Shown: in pieces, positions 8,193 through 17,420 of the stretch | How positions within the stretch are numbered: the first letter of the stretch is position 1 | Layout: each line of letters starts with the position of its first letter | Source of the DNA: SIG565 sp964607025 | Lineage (GTDB): Bacteria; Bacillota; Clostridia; Oscillospirales; Acutalibacteraceae | Direction of reading: 5' to 3' | DNA: 64,000 nt | Assembly: GCA_964607025.1 (NCBI GenBank) | Contig: CAZSIL010000005.1 | Span: forward strand, 14,735 to 78,734 | Program-made: the position numbers and the translations under genes | Notes under the pieces: model-generated | Databases searched by the model: none | Seen by the model: the letters and a program-made list of their open reading frames with translations, nothing else | What the model was told of the DNA's origin: nothing

Positions 8193-8873
8193 ATGCAAAA
8201 TAATGATAATAACAGCGCAAAAGAAACAAGACAAGATTATATAAAAGAAAGTGGCTCGGTTACTGTTAAAAACGGTAAGCACACCATTTTTTGTCTTACT
8301 ATTATAGGCGAAATTGAAGGACATACCGCTTTGCCCGAACAAAATAAAACCACAAAATATGAGCATGTTATACCGCAATTAGTGGCGATAGAGCAAGACC
8401 CTGAAATAGAAGCGTTGCTGATTATATTAAACACTGTCGGTGGGGACGTCGAAGCAGGTTTGGCACTTGCAGAACTGATTTCGGGTATGAAGAAGCCAAC
8501 GGCATCATTGGTGCTTGGCGGCGGTCACTCAATCGGAGTGCCATTGGCGGTGGCTTCAAAACGTTCTTTTATTGTGCCGTCGGCTACAATGACTATACAT
8601 CCCGTCAGGATGACAGGCCTAGTGCTTGGTGTTCCGCAGATGATGAATCACTTTGAACGTATGCAGGATAGAATCACTGGATTTGTCACCGAGAATTCGG
8701 GTATTTCTCGCGAGAGATTTTATTCCCTTATGATGAATACGGGACAGTTGGTTACCGATGTCGGCACAGTTCTCGGTGGTGATGATGCTGTTAAAGAGGG
8801 ACTTATTGATAGTTTGGGGAACTTGTCTGACGCTATAGAATATTTATACAATGAAATAGAGAATAAGGACTAA
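8193..8873 (+). CDS. tepA: TepA-like ClpP-family serine peptidase
   Basis: The 226-residue protein has a ClpP/crotonase fold. The Ser nucleophile is in GGHSIGVPL (about S113) and the His in TIHPVRM (about H136). It matches the TepA/YmfB group, a ClpP relative linked in Bacillus to protein export and to degradation of small spore or signal peptides. The start at 8193 is chosen for GGAGGAATTATT just upstream; an in-frame ATG at 8142 overlaps the promoter region and has no ribosome site. tepA next to ftsK/spoIIIE is also the Bacillus order. No signal peptide is visible, so it is probably cytoplasmic. Confidence 0.88.
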   Translation: MQNNDNNSAKETRQDYIKESGSVTVKNGKHTIFCLTIIGEIEGHTALPEQNKTTKYEHVIPQLVAIEQDPEIEALLIILNTVGGDVEAGLALAELISGMKKPTASLVLGGGHSIGVPLAVASKRSFIVPSATMTIHPVRMTGLVLGVPQMMNHFERMQDRITGFVTENSGISRERFYSLMMNTGQLVTDVGTVLGGDDAVKEGLIDSLGNLSDAIEYLYNEIENKD

Positions 8874-8884
8874 GTCCTTATTTT
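8862..8884 (+). terminator. Hairpin terminator with the tepA stop codon in its loop
   Basis: AATAAGGAC pairs perfectly with GTCCTTATT, the loop being the TAA stop codon of tepA, followed by TTA. The T-run is short, so read-through into ftsK is likely to be partial. Confidence 0.6.
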
Positions 8885-8912
8885 ACATATTTGGGATTTA
8901 AGGAGTAGAAAA

Positions 8913-11294
8913 ATGGCAGGAAAGAGAAGAAAAAGTAATAGAACATCGGCGGGTTCTGCCGCAAATACAAAAGCGGTGAATAACGCTAAAAGGCAGGTTA
9001 TGTCTATAGTACTATTTGCAGCAGCAGTATTTTTAATGTGCATAATTCTAATACCTGGAGAAAATGTATGGAACGCATTACATATATTTTTCTTCGGTGT
9101 CTTTGGAGTTACGTCGTATATTTATCCAGTAATTCTCGGCGTTACTGCTGTTTTCTTTGCGATGGATAAGTGCTATGGTTCGGTAACGGCTAAAATTATT
9201 GAATCGAGTATTTTATCGGTGTTTATCAGCGCTGCCGTTGATATTTTTGCCGGTAGTGGCGGCGTTCCGTTTGCCGAATACATACAAACGGCTTATAACA
9301 ATGGCATTGCTCTTAAAAGCGGCGGATTTATCGGCGCTTTAATCGGCCGTCCTCTTGTTAATATGTTTGGAAAGACGGGCGCTGCTATAACAATAATTCT
9401 TTTGATGTTCGTGCTTTTTATGTTGATTTCGGGTACAACCTTAATTGCATTTTTCAAAACCCTTGCGAAGCCGGTGCAAAAAATTGAAAGGCATGCCGAA
9501 GATGCTTTTGTTAAACGTGCCGAGCGTATCGATTCCGAAGAAAGTGATACGCCCAAGCGCCGCCGCAAAAGTGATATTGATATTTCGGTTGATGATATCC
9601 CCGAAAGACGTGACGTTGATACTTACGGTCTTAACGAACGCCAAAAACGCGTCGTTGAAACCTATAACGGAATACAGGTAGATAATGAAACCGGAGAAAT
9701 CATGGAGGAAAAGCCGGAAGAAGTTGCAGTTAAGCGCAAAAGGAAGGCAGATTTCACAGAAAATAATGTTGAAATTGATGCCGAGATCGAAAAATCACAA
9801 AAAACTTCAGGTATGATAATTACCGAGGATGATGGATATAAATTCCCGCCGATTTCACTTCTCAAAGCGCCTTCCTTCGAAGATATGGCGGCGGCAGGGA
9901 CCGATCTTGATACAACTGCGGCACATCTTGTTGATACACTTAGAAGCTTCGGCGTTGAAACAAGAATTGTTGATATTAGTCGCGGACCGACAGTTACTCG
10001 TTATGAACTGCAACCCTGTGCGGGTGTTAAAATCAGCAAAATTACAAATCTTGCCGATGATATTGCGCTTAATCTTGCAACTGCAGGTGTGCGTATCGAA
10101 GCACCTATCCCTAATAAAGCGGCAGTTGGTATTGAGGTACCTAACAAGTTTACCAATGTTGTTGGTGTTAGGGAGATTATAGATTCTCCTGCATTTACAG
10201 GTTCTAAAAGCAAACTTTCTATTGCACTCGGCCGTGATATCGGCGGTAATGCCGTTGTCGGTGACATTGCAAAAATGCCGCATGGACTTATAGCCGGTGC
10301 TACGGGCTCTGGTAAATCGGTTTGTATTAACTCTATTATTATGAGTATTTTATATAAAGCAACGCCTGATGAAGTTAAATTCCTTATGATCGACCCAAAG
10401 GTTGTTGAACTTGGTGTTTATAATGGCATACCGCATTTGTTGGTACCTGTTGTTACAGATCCGCGAAAAGCCGCGGGTGCGCTCGGTTGGGCAGTTACAG
10501 AAATGGAACGCCGCTATAAGTTATTTGCCGATAACGGTGTTAGAGATTTGTCCTCCTTTAATCGTTTGGCAGATACAAATGAAGATATTGAGAAAATGCC
10601 GCAAATAGTTATCATCGTTGATGAGCTTGCCGACCTTATGAAAACTGCATCTAACGAGGTAGAAGTGTCTATCGACCGTATCGCCGCCAAAGCACGTGCG
10701 GCAGGTATGCATCTGCTTATTGCAACACAACGCCCTTCGGTTGACGTTGTTACGGGCGTTATCAAGTCTAACATTCCGTCGCGTATAGCATTTGCCGTTG
10801 CAAGCCAGATTGATAGTCGTACAATTCTTGATACCGCCGGTGCTGAGAAATTGCTTGGTCGCGGAGATATGCTTTATAGTCCCGTTGGCTCTAATAAGCC
10901 GAGTCGTTTGCAAGGATGCTATGTTAGTGATGAAGAAATCGAAGCTGTTGTTGAATACATAAAGGGCGATCACTCGGCTGATTACAGTGATGAGATTATG
11001 GAAGAGATTGAACGTCAGGCAGTTACCGATAAAAAGCAAAAAATCGCCACAATGGATAACGATGCAAATGATGATGATCCGTTACTTAATGAAGCCATTG
11101 ATATAGTAACCGAAAGGGGAGAAGCATCAACGTCGTATATCCAACGTAAATTAAGGGTTGGATATGCCCGTGCGGCTCGTATTATTGATATTTTGGAGGA
11201 GCGCGGTATTGTAGGACCGCAGGATAGTTCCAAAGCCCGTCGCGTTCTTATGACAAAAGAGCAATGGCTTGAAAAGAAAGCGAGAGAAGAATAA
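8913..11294 (+). CDS. ftsK: FtsK/SpoIIIE DNA translocase
   Basis: The 793-residue membrane-anchored DNA pump has about four N-terminal membrane segments (residues 30-180) and a charged linker (about 190-300). The motor has Walker A GATGSGKS near 462 and Walker B IVIIVDELADLM near 565. The C-terminal gamma winged helix (residues about 725-790) reads orientation sequences on DNA. It moves chromosome ends through the division or sporulation septum. Only one copy is in the window, so FtsK and SpoIIIE roles cannot be separated. The ribosome site is AAGGAG. The next gene starts two bases after its stop. Confidence 0.95.
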   Translation: MAGKRRKSNRTSAGSAANTKAVNNAKRQVMSIVLFAAAVFLMCIILIPGENVWNALHIFFFGVFGVTSYIYPVILGVTAVFFAMDKCYGSVTAKIIESSILSVFISAAVDIFAGSGGVPFAEYIQTAYNNGIALKSGGFIGALIGRPLVNMFGKTGAAITIILLMFVLFMLISGTTLIAFFKTLAKPVQKIERHAEDAFVKRAERIDSEESDTPKRRRKSDIDISVDDIPERRDVDTYGLNERQKRVVETYNGIQVDNETGEIMEEKPEEVAVKRKRKADFTENNVEIDAEIEKSQKTSGMIITEDDGYKFPPISLLKAPSFEDMAAAGTDLDTTAAHLVDTLRSFGVETRIVDISRGPTVTRYELQPCAGVKISKITNLADDIALNLATAGVRIEAPIPNKAAVGIEVPNKFTNVVGVREIIDSPAFTGSKSKLSIALGRDIGGNAVVGDIAKMPHGLIAGATGSGKSVCINSIIMSILYKATPDEVKFLMIDPKVVELGVYNGIPHLLVPVVTDPRKAAGALGWAVTEMERRYKLFADNGVRDLSSFNRLADTNEDIEKMPQIVIIVDELADLMKTASNEVEVSIDRIAAKARAAGMHLLIATQRPSVDVVTGVIKSNIPSRIAFAVASQIDSRTILDTAGAEKLLGRGDMLYSPVGSNKPSRLQGCYVSDEEIEAVVEYIKGDHSADYSDEIMEEIERQAVTDKKQKIATMDNDANDDDPLLNEAIDIVTERGEASTSYIQRKLRVGYARAARIIDILEERGIVGPQDSSKARRVLMTKEQWLEKKAREE

Positions 11295-11296
11295 TT

Positions 11297-12172
11297 TTGA
11301 GTGATAAAACCTTTAAAAGACTTAAAGGGATACTGGTCTCACTTGTATGTATACTTATTCTATTTGCGGCTGTACTGTGGGTTTATGACGATGCAGTACA
11401 GCCGTCAAATAATAATGATTTCATCAAGTTCTTAGATGTCGGACAGGGTGATAGTGCGCTTATTAAAAGTGGTGAATATGCCGCGCTTATCGATACAGGT
11501 ACTGCATCAAATGGGTTAAGTATTGCGAAGAAATTGCGGCGAGAAGGTGTAAATAAACTTGATGTTTTGATACTCACGCATCCTCATGATGACCATATCG
11601 GCAGTGCGGAGTTTCTTTTGTCAGAAATACCAACTGACTACATAATTTTGTCTGATGTATTGCCGCGCGAAGACGAAAATGCACGGTACTATAAAGATAT
11701 TAAGAATTACGCTTTACATAACTCGATAGAGTGTTATAACGCCACAGAAGGTATGGTTGTTAATATAGGAAATTTTGAATTAACTGTGCTCATGAGTGAT
11801 GAAACGGCAGAGGATGAAAATGACACATCAATCATAATTATGGCAGAAAATGCGGGAATTAAGTTTTTGTTTATGGGTGATGCGGAAATTCCGGCCGAAT
11901 CTAAACTTATCTCTGATAATATAAATTTCGATTGCGATGTTTTAAAAGTCGGGCATCACGGAAGTAATACAGCATCATCAGCCAACTTTTTAAACGTAGC
12001 ATCTCCTGCTTTTTCGGTTATTTCTTGCGGACGAAATAATAGTTATTCCCATCCTAATGATGCGGTTTTAGAGCGGTTGATTAATGTTAATTCTACGGTT
12101 TTGCGTACCGATTTGCTAGGCGATATTAAATTTATCGTTAATAGCGGAAAATTAGTTTATACGGTAGAGTAA
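11297..12172 (+). CDS. ComEC-like metallo-beta-lactamase-fold hydrolase, membrane-anchored
   Basis: The 291-residue protein has one N-terminal membrane helix (residues about 10-30) and an MBL domain with HPHDDHIG (residues about 95-102), FMGDAE and VGHHGSNT, the metal ligands of this superfamily. The region FLDVGQGDSALI is typical of the extracellular domain of ComEC and its stand-alone relatives, which are thought to act on DNA or nucleotides outside the cell. No ComEC channel domain is present. The start is TTG at 11297, two bases after ftsK, so it is probably translated by coupling. Confidence 0.82.
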   Translation: MSDKTFKRLKGILVSLVCILILFAAVLWVYDDAVQPSNNNDFIKFLDVGQGDSALIKSGEYAALIDTGTASNGLSIAKKLRREGVNKLDVLILTHPHDDHIGSAEFLLSEIPTDYIILSDVLPREDENARYYKDIKNYALHNSIECYNATEGMVVNIGNFELTVLMSDETAEDENDTSIIIMAENAGIKFLFMGDAEIPAESKLISDNINFDCDVLKVGHHGSNTASSANFLNVASPAFSVISCGRNNSYSHPNDAVLERLINVNSTVLRTDLLGDIKFIVNSGKLVYTVE

Positions 12173-12177
12173 GGATT

Positions 12178-13110
12178 ATGAAAATATCAAAAAGTGTTAT
12201 ATCAAATTTATTTTTGCTTTGTGCTGCTGCCATATGGGGCTTTGCATTTGTGGCTCAATGTGATGCTGCTGATAAAATTAATACATATCTTTTGATTTTT
12301 GTAAGATACGTATTGGGTTCTGCTGCGTTGTTGCCCGTGATTTTCTTGTTTGAGAGTCGCGGTGAAAGACGGGCTAACAATAAACCGCCCCTAAAATTTA
12401 CTTGGCGATATGGCGCTGTATCGGGAACGATACTTTTTATCGCCTCGGCATTGCAGCAGTGGGGAATTTATCTTGACCCCAACGCCGGCAAGGCGGGTTT
12501 TATAACGGGCATGTATACTGTTCTCGTGCCGATTGTATACTTCTTGTTTTTTAAGAAGAAAACGGGTTTAAATGTATTAATAGGAGCGTTGTTTGCGCTT
12601 ACAGGACTTTATTTATTAACTGTACAAAACGGTTTCGCAAATATATCTGTTTCGGATATAGTTTTATTTATAGGCGCTATATTTTGGACTTTTCACATTA
12701 TATCCATTGATAGATTTGTGGGAAAAGTCAGCCCAATTAAATTTTCGTCAGTTCAGTTTTTGATTTGCGGTTTGTGGGGATTAATTTTTACCTTATTGTT
12801 CGGAAATATAAATTTTTCGCTTGCCGTTTCGCAAATTATCGGTTCATTAGGACCAATACTCTATATGGGTATTTGTTCATCAGGCATTGCCTACACCTGT
12901 CAGGTCTTGGGACAACGCGATGCAGATCCTACGTATTCGGCAATTATTTTGTCACTTGAGTCGGTGTTCGCGGCAGTCGGTGGCGCACTTTTTGGCATTG
13001 ATGATGCAATGACTGTACGAGCATATATCGGTTGTGGTATAATATTTATTGGTGTTTTGGTATCGCAAATTGAATTTAAAAAGTTTAAATTTAAAAAAGA
13101 GAACTCATAG
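12178..13110 (+). CDS. EamA (DMT superfamily) transporter
   Basis: The 310-residue, very hydrophobic protein has about ten membrane segments in two EamA repeats, and an early conserved AAIWGFAFV. The family exports or imports small metabolites such as amino acids; the substrate cannot be read from sequence. It begins five bases after the MBL gene, with ribosome site TAAGGATT, so it belongs to the ftsK-MBL-eamA string. A bidirectional terminator overlaps its last codons. Confidence 0.85.
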   Translation: MKISKSVISNLFLLCAAAIWGFAFVAQCDAADKINTYLLIFVRYVLGSAALLPVIFLFESRGERRANNKPPLKFTWRYGAVSGTILFIASALQQWGIYLDPNAGKAGFITGMYTVLVPIVYFLFFKKKTGLNVLIGALFALTGLYLLTVQNGFANISVSDIVLFIGAIFWTFHIISIDRFVGKVSPIKFSSVQFLICGLWGLIFTLLFGNINFSLAVSQIIGSLGPILYMGICSSGIAYTCQVLGQRDADPTYSAIILSLESVFAAVGGALFGIDDAMTVRAYIGCGIIFIGVLVSQIEFKKFKFKKENS

Positions 13111-13133
13111 CCAACGGCTATGAGTTCTCTTTT
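13095..13133. terminator. Bidirectional terminator between eamA and cysK
   Basis: An 18-bp stem, AAAAGAGAACTCATAGCC with its complement around AAC, serves the convergent genes. It includes the last codons of eamA and touches the cysK stop. Confidence 0.92.
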
Positions 13134-14058
13134 AAAATAGATTGGTAGATAAATATCGGTCACCAGTATCAGGAAGCAGCACAACTATATTCTTGCCTTT
13201 ATTTTCTAATCGTTTCGCTAATTGTACGGCGGCAAAAAGTGCAGCACCTGATGAAATTCCTGCAAGGAAACCTTCTTTTTTGCCAAGTAGTCTGGCAACA
13301 CTATAAGCATCATTTTCGGTAACAGGAATAATTTCATCATAAATTTCAGTGTCGAGTGTTTTTGGAATAAATCCCGCTCCTATACCTTGTAACCCGTGTG
13401 GACCCGGCTCTTTGCCTGACAATACTGCGGAATTAGTTGGCTCTACACCGATAATTCTAATTTTACTGTTTTTTTCCTTCAGATATTTGCCCACACCAGA
13501 GACAGTGCCGCCTGTACCGATGCCCGCCACGAAAATATCCACCGCGCCGTCGCTATCCCGATATATTTCGGGTCCCGTAGTATCATAATGTGCGGTGGGA
13601 TTTGCGGGATTTTCAAACTGAGAGGGAATAAAAGCGTTTCCATATTGATTTGCCAGTTCTTTGGCTTTTTCTATAGCGCCTGCCATACCTTTTTTGCCGT
13701 CTGTCAGCACAAGTTCGGCGCCATAGGCAGCCATCAATTTCCTACGCTCAACCGACATAGTATCTGGCATAACGATAACCGTTTTGTATCCTCTTGCTGC
13801 CGCAACACTTGCAAGGCCGATGCCCGTATTTCCACTTGTGGGTTCAATTATTACAGTATCGTGGGTTAATTTGCCATTTTTTTCTGCATCATCAAGCATA
13901 GCTTTGGCGATTCTATCCTTTGCAGAACCTGCCGGATTCAAATATTCAAGCTTTGCTAAGATATGTGCTGTAAGTTCAAATTCTTTTTCTATATTATTAA
14001 GTCGCAAAAGCGGGGTATTGCCAATGAGTTCATCAATGGAATTGTATATGTTGGACAT
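13132..14058 (-). CDS. cysK: Cysteine synthase (O-acetylserine sulfhydrylase)
   Basis: The 308-residue PLP enzyme of fold type II makes cysteine from O-acetylserine and sulfide. The PLP Lys lies in NPAGSAKDR (K47), the phosphate-binding loop is PTSGNTGIG (near 75) and GIGTGGTVSG near 175 is present. The start at 14058 is chosen for AAGGTGAT seven bases upstream; the GTG at 14067 is inside that ribosome site. It appears monocistronic. A cysteine-specific leader is not evident in the short upstream stretch. Confidence 0.94.
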   Translation of the reverse strand: MSNIYNSIDELIGNTPLLRLNNIEKEFELTAHILAKLEYLNPAGSAKDRIAKAMLDDAEKNGKLTHDTVIIEPTSGNTGIGLASVAAARGYKTVIVMPDTMSVERRKLMAAYGAELVLTDGKKGMAGAIEKAKELANQYGNAFIPSQFENPANPTAHYDTTGPEIYRDSDGAVDIFVAGIGTGGTVSGVGKYLKEKNSKIRIIGVEPTNSAVLSGKEPGPHGLQGIGAGFIPKTLDTEIYDEIIPVTENDAYSVARLLGKKEGFLAGISSGAALFAAVQLAKRLENKGKNIVVLLPDTGDRYLSTNLF

Positions 14059-14156
14059 ATTTATCACCTTTTTTAAAAAAGCATTGTAAATGTATTATAG
14101 CATTAATATACGAAAATAACAATAATATGCTAATAAAAAATAATGTAAAAAAAATC

Positions 14157-14185
14157 TTGACAAATCACTGCTAAGTTATTAAAAT
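14157..14185 (+). promoter_or_regulatory. Promoter of the T-box transcript
   Basis: TTGACA (14157-14162), 17 bases and TAAAAT (14180-14185) lie just before the structured leader. The -35 is a perfect consensus. Confidence 0.8.
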
Positions 14186-14191
14186 GGATAC

Positions 14192-14465
14192 TATAAATAA
14201 AGGCGATGATCGGGAAAGAGTAAGTAACTATCCAGCGTTTCAGAGAACTGTCGTTTGGTGCAAGACAGCAACTGCTGAGTTACCGAATACATCCTGCTAG
14301 CTGCACACTGAAAGTTTAACCGTAGGATGTGTCGGGTGCGCCCGTAAACGCGCTAAGGTATGTCAGTACCTGATAAGGCCGTTCGCTGTGAGGCGGCGGT
14401 AAATTGAGGTGGTAACACGGATTTTTATTCGTCCTCTGTATTAATTACAGGGGACGTTTTTTTGT
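14192..14465 (+). promoter_or_regulatory. T-box leader, probable tyrosine specifier (TAC)
   Basis: This is a tRNA-sensing leader. The T-box core GAGGTGGTAACACGG (14406-14420) is followed by a terminator (14430-14464), and GAGG (14406-14409) can instead pair with CCTC (14433-14436) to form the antiterminator. In Stem I, GTAACT (14224-14229) pairs with AGTTAC (14278-14283), and CGGGA pairs with TCCTG below. Between them lie AGTA on the 5' side and GAA-TAC-A on the 3' side, the loop E arrangement of T-boxes, which puts the specifier at TAC (14288-14290), tyrosine. TGGT in the core fits a tRNA end of ACCA. Uncharged tRNA would allow read-through into the symporter gene. Specifier assignment is manual. 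Confidence 0.85.
14430..14464 (+). terminator. Regulated terminator of the T-box
   Basis: A 10-bp stem, CGTCCTCTGT against ACAGGGGACG (one G-T pair), is followed by eight T. It is mutually exclusive with the antiterminator pairing. Confidence 0.9.
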
Positions 14466-14485
14466 TCCCTAAAGGAGAGAAACAA

Positions 14486-16027
14486 ATGGGAAATTTAACA
14501 CAAATTCAGTCAACAACACTTGTAGCGCTTGGTATCTTTGCCGCGGTAATGTTTGCAATAGGTATATATAGCTATCATAAAACAAAGACCATTGATGGCT
14601 TTTTGCTAGGCGGCAGAAACGTCGGCGCTTGGATATCGGCTTTTGCTTACGGTACATCATATTTTTCAGCCGTTATTTTTGTGGGATATGCCGGTAAACA
14701 CGGTTGGGATATCGGTATTGGCAGTATGTGGATTGGTATCGGCAATGCGGTGCTCGGCTGTCTTTTATCTTGGCTCTTATTTGCTGAGCGCACCCGTAAA
14801 ATGACACATGCTCTCGGTGCTAAAACAATGCCTGAGTTTTTTGAGCGTCGTTATAATTCTAAGGGACTTAAAATCTTTTCGGCAATTATAATTTTCGTGT
14901 TTTTAGTGCCTTATTCGGCGGCAGTATATCAGGGACTCGGCACTATGTTTAACGTGATTTTTCCGTCAATTTCAGTTAATTACTGTATGCTAATTATTGC
15001 GGTTTTAACGGCGGCTTACCTGGTGCTTGGCGGCTACTTGGCTACCGCTTATACCGATTTTATACAAGGTATAATTATGGTGGTTGGCCTTGTTTGTATG
15101 TTTGTAGCCGTAATAAATAATGACGCCGTAGGTGGATTTAGTGAAGTGTTTAAGAACTTAGCGTCGGTGCCCGATAACGGAGACGGCATTACGGGTGCTC
15201 AATTAACTTCGATTTTCGGCGGTAGCAAGTTTAGTTTCCTTTGCATTAATATTTTGCTTACAAGTTTCGGCACTTGGGGACTGCCGCAGATGGTAACAAA
15301 ATTTTACGCTGTAAAGGATAAGGCGGCGATTAAACGAGCAACGGTTATTTCAACTGTTTTCTGCCTTATTATCGGTGTCGGCGCTTATCTTACGGGTTCG
15401 CTGTCACGTCTGGTGCTTGGCAACAATTTACCCGCAGGCGGTAAGGACTCGGTTATCCCCGAAATGTTGCTTGCCGCCCTTGGAAACGGCGGCGCATCGG
15501 TTATCATTTTATCCGTAATTTTGCTGCTTTTGTTATCGGCTTCTATGTCTACGTTGGCATCGGTTGTTTTAACGTCGTCATCGGCTATAGCAGTTGACTT
15601 AGTACCCGAAGTTAAACGCAACTACACTAAAAAATCACAAATGATATTAACACGTGTCCTTTGCCTTGTGTTCGTGGCATTATCCTTCCTTTTTGCAACC
15701 TGCAAGATTTCAATTATCGTTAATGTTATGTCTTTCTCATGGGGCACAGTTTCGGGTTGCTTTATCGGTGTATTCGCTTGGGGGCTTTTCTCTAAAAAGG
15801 TTACTAAAACAGGCGCTATTGCGGGTATGGTATCGGGGCTTTGCACAGTTGCCGTACCAACACTAATTATTACGATTATGTCGGGCTTTTCGGCAGCTGT
15901 CGGTTACGCGCCGCAAATGGGTGTTGCCGCTATGGCTGTATCGCTGATTGTCGTACCAGTTGTAAGTAAATTTACAAAAAAATATCCGGCAGAACATATC
16001 GACTATGTTTTTGAAATCGAAGTGTGA
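14486..16027 (+). CDS. Sodium/solute symporter (SSS family), T-box regulated
   Basis: The 513-residue membrane protein has about 13 hydrophobic segments of the PutP/PanF-type SSS family; GGRNVGAWISAFAYG near residue 45 is typical. It uses the sodium gradient to import a solute. The start at 14486 has AAAGGAGAG six bases before it; the TTG at 14462 lies in the terminator T-run. Because its leader reads probable tRNA-Tyr, the natural guess is import of tyrosine or a related aromatic compound. The family itself is better known for proline, pantothenate, sugars and iodide, so the substrate stays open. The gene stands alone and is closed by a strong terminator. Confidence 0.9.
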   Translation: MGNLTQIQSTTLVALGIFAAVMFAIGIYSYHKTKTIDGFLLGGRNVGAWISAFAYGTSYFSAVIFVGYAGKHGWDIGIGSMWIGIGNAVLGCLLSWLLFAERTRKMTHALGAKTMPEFFERRYNSKGLKIFSAIIIFVFLVPYSAAVYQGLGTMFNVIFPSISVNYCMLIIAVLTAAYLVLGGYLATAYTDFIQGIIMVVGLVCMFVAVINNDAVGGFSEVFKNLASVPDNGDGITGAQLTSIFGGSKFSFLCINILLTSFGTWGLPQMVTKFYAVKDKAAIKRATVISTVFCLIIGVGAYLTGSLSRLVLGNNLPAGGKDSVIPEMLLAALGNGGASVIILSVILLLLLSASMSTLASVVLTSSSAIAVDLVPEVKRNYTKKSQMILTRVLCLVFVALSFLFATCKISIIVNVMSFSWGTVSGCFIGVFAWGLFSKKVTKTGAIAGMVSGLCTVAVPTLIITIMSGFSAAVGYAPQMGVAAMAVSLIVVPVVSKFTKKYPAEHIDYVFEIEV

Positions 16028-16030
16028 CAA

Positions 16031-16058
16031 CAAAACCGCAGTTTAAACTGCGGTTTTG
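16031..16058 (+). terminator. Terminator after the SSS symporter
   Basis: A perfect 28-base palindrome, CAAAACCGCAGTTT with its complement, starts three bases after the stop. The T-run is inside the stem and further T-rich sequence follows. Confidence 0.85.
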
Positions 16059-16085
16059 CCATTTGCTCTTTAATTCATAGAATTA

Positions 16086-16114
16086 TTGATTTGTAAAGAT
16101 TTTTTTGATATAAT
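16086..16114 (+). promoter_or_regulatory. SigA-type promoter for the acyltransferase gene
   Basis: TTGATT (16086-16091), a 17-base spacer and TATAAT (16109-16114) lie 35 bases before the start codon. Confidence 0.75.
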
Positions 16115-16148
16115 ATTCTAAAGGGTAAGAATATTTAGGAGTAATTTT

Positions 16149-17411
16149 ATGAAGATTAAGACTAAAATAGTGCCGTATTCAAAGGTTTTAGAAATACAAA
16201 TTCCAAGGCACAAGTATCCCAAAAAACCCAATATTTTATTTAGAACAATTATCAGAATTGCGGCGATTCCTGATTTGTTGGCAACACGTTTTAGTTATAC
16301 CAAAACACGTATGGATAAAGCAGGGGATGGCCCGTATCTTATCTTGATGAATCACTCAAGTTTTATTGATTTGGAGATAGCATCACGAATTTTCTATCCT
16401 ATGCCATATTGTATTGTGTGTACATCCGACGGTTTTGTTGGCAAAGAGTGGCTTATGCGAAATATTGGCTGTATACCCACGCAAAAGTTTGTTACCGACG
16501 TTACGCTTATTAAAGATTTAATCAATGTCCTACAAAAGAAAAAAGTAAGTGTACTAATGTACCCCGAAGCGAGTTATACCTTCGACGGCACCGCAACACC
16601 ATTGCCGCGCCGACTTGGTGTTCTTATTAAAAAACTCGGAGTCCCCGTACTCACCGTTATAACCGACGGCGCTTTTTTGCGCGACCCACTTTATAACGGA
16701 CTGCAAAAAAGAAAGGTTAAAGTAAGTGCGCATTTGCATTGCCTTTTTACAAAAGATGATATTGAAAAAATGTCGGTTGAAGAGATGGATGAACAATTAG
16801 ACCAGGCGTTCTCGTTTGATAATTTTGCTACACAGTTTGATAAAAAAATCAAGGTTGACGAGCCGTTTCGTGCCGATGGTCTTAACCGCATTTTGTACGC
16901 TTGTGCCGCATGTAATACCGAGGGCGAGATGGAAGGCAAAGGCACACATTTGACTTGTAAACACTGCGGTAAAACCTATTATCTCGATGAATACGGCAGA
17001 TTAAATGCCGAAAAGGGTATTACAGAGTTTACCCATATACCCGATTGGTATAATTGGCAACGGGAGTGTGTTAAAAAAGAGATACTTGACGGCACCTATA
17101 AACTCGATATAGATGTAGATATAGCTGTTTTGCGCGATTTTAAAGCAATTTATAAAGTTGGTAGTGGTCGACTTGTTCATACTGCCGATGGCTTCAAGTT
17201 AAATGGCTGTGATGGAGAGCTTGATTACCATCATTCACCGCTTGCATCCTATGGACTTTATTCAGACTATTTTTGGTATGAAATAGGCGATGTGATTTGT
17301 ATAGGCAATAAAGACATGCTTTACTATTGTTTTCCTAAATGCTCGGGTGATATTGTTGCCAAAACCCGCATTGCTGCCGAAGAAATTTATAAATTAAAAA
17401 AGGAAAAATAA
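16149..17411 (+). CDS. PlsC-type acyltransferase with C-terminal zinc ribbon
   Basis: The 420-residue protein begins with a glycerophosphate acyltransferase-like domain. The catalytic NHSSFID (HX4D, residues about 67-73) is intact, and YPEASYTFDG (about 138) replaces the usual FPEGTRS. After residue 250 two CxxC pairs (CAAC and CKHC, about 254-272) form a probable zinc ribbon, followed by about 140 residues I do not recognise. The family transfers acyl chains to lysophosphatidate or other acceptors, but the altered motif III and the extra domains suggest a different acceptor. The ribosome site is AGGAG. The gene is monocistronic and followed by the structured repeat. Confidence 0.75.
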   Translation: MKIKTKIVPYSKVLEIQIPRHKYPKKPNILFRTIIRIAAIPDLLATRFSYTKTRMDKAGDGPYLILMNHSSFIDLEIASRIFYPMPYCIVCTSDGFVGKEWLMRNIGCIPTQKFVTDVTLIKDLINVLQKKKVSVLMYPEASYTFDGTATPLPRRLGVLIKKLGVPVLTVITDGAFLRDPLYNGLQKRKVKVSAHLHCLFTKDDIEKMSVEEMDEQLDQAFSFDNFATQFDKKIKVDEPFRADGLNRILYACAACNTEGEMEGKGTHLTCKHCGKTYYLDEYGRLNAEKGITEFTHIPDWYNWQRECVKKEILDGTYKLDIDVDIAVLRDFKAIYKVGSGRLVHTADGFKLNGCDGELDYHHSPLASYGLYSDYFWYEIGDVICIGNKDMLYYCFPKCSGDIVAKTRIAAEEIYKLKKEK

Positions 17412-17420
17412 AAAACTCGG

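Noticed and set aside
9855..10283. 142-codon Cys-rich open frame on minus inside ftsK
   Set aside because: Its Cys, Asn and Arg excess is what the reverse strand of this part of ftsK gives. No ribosome site and no family match.
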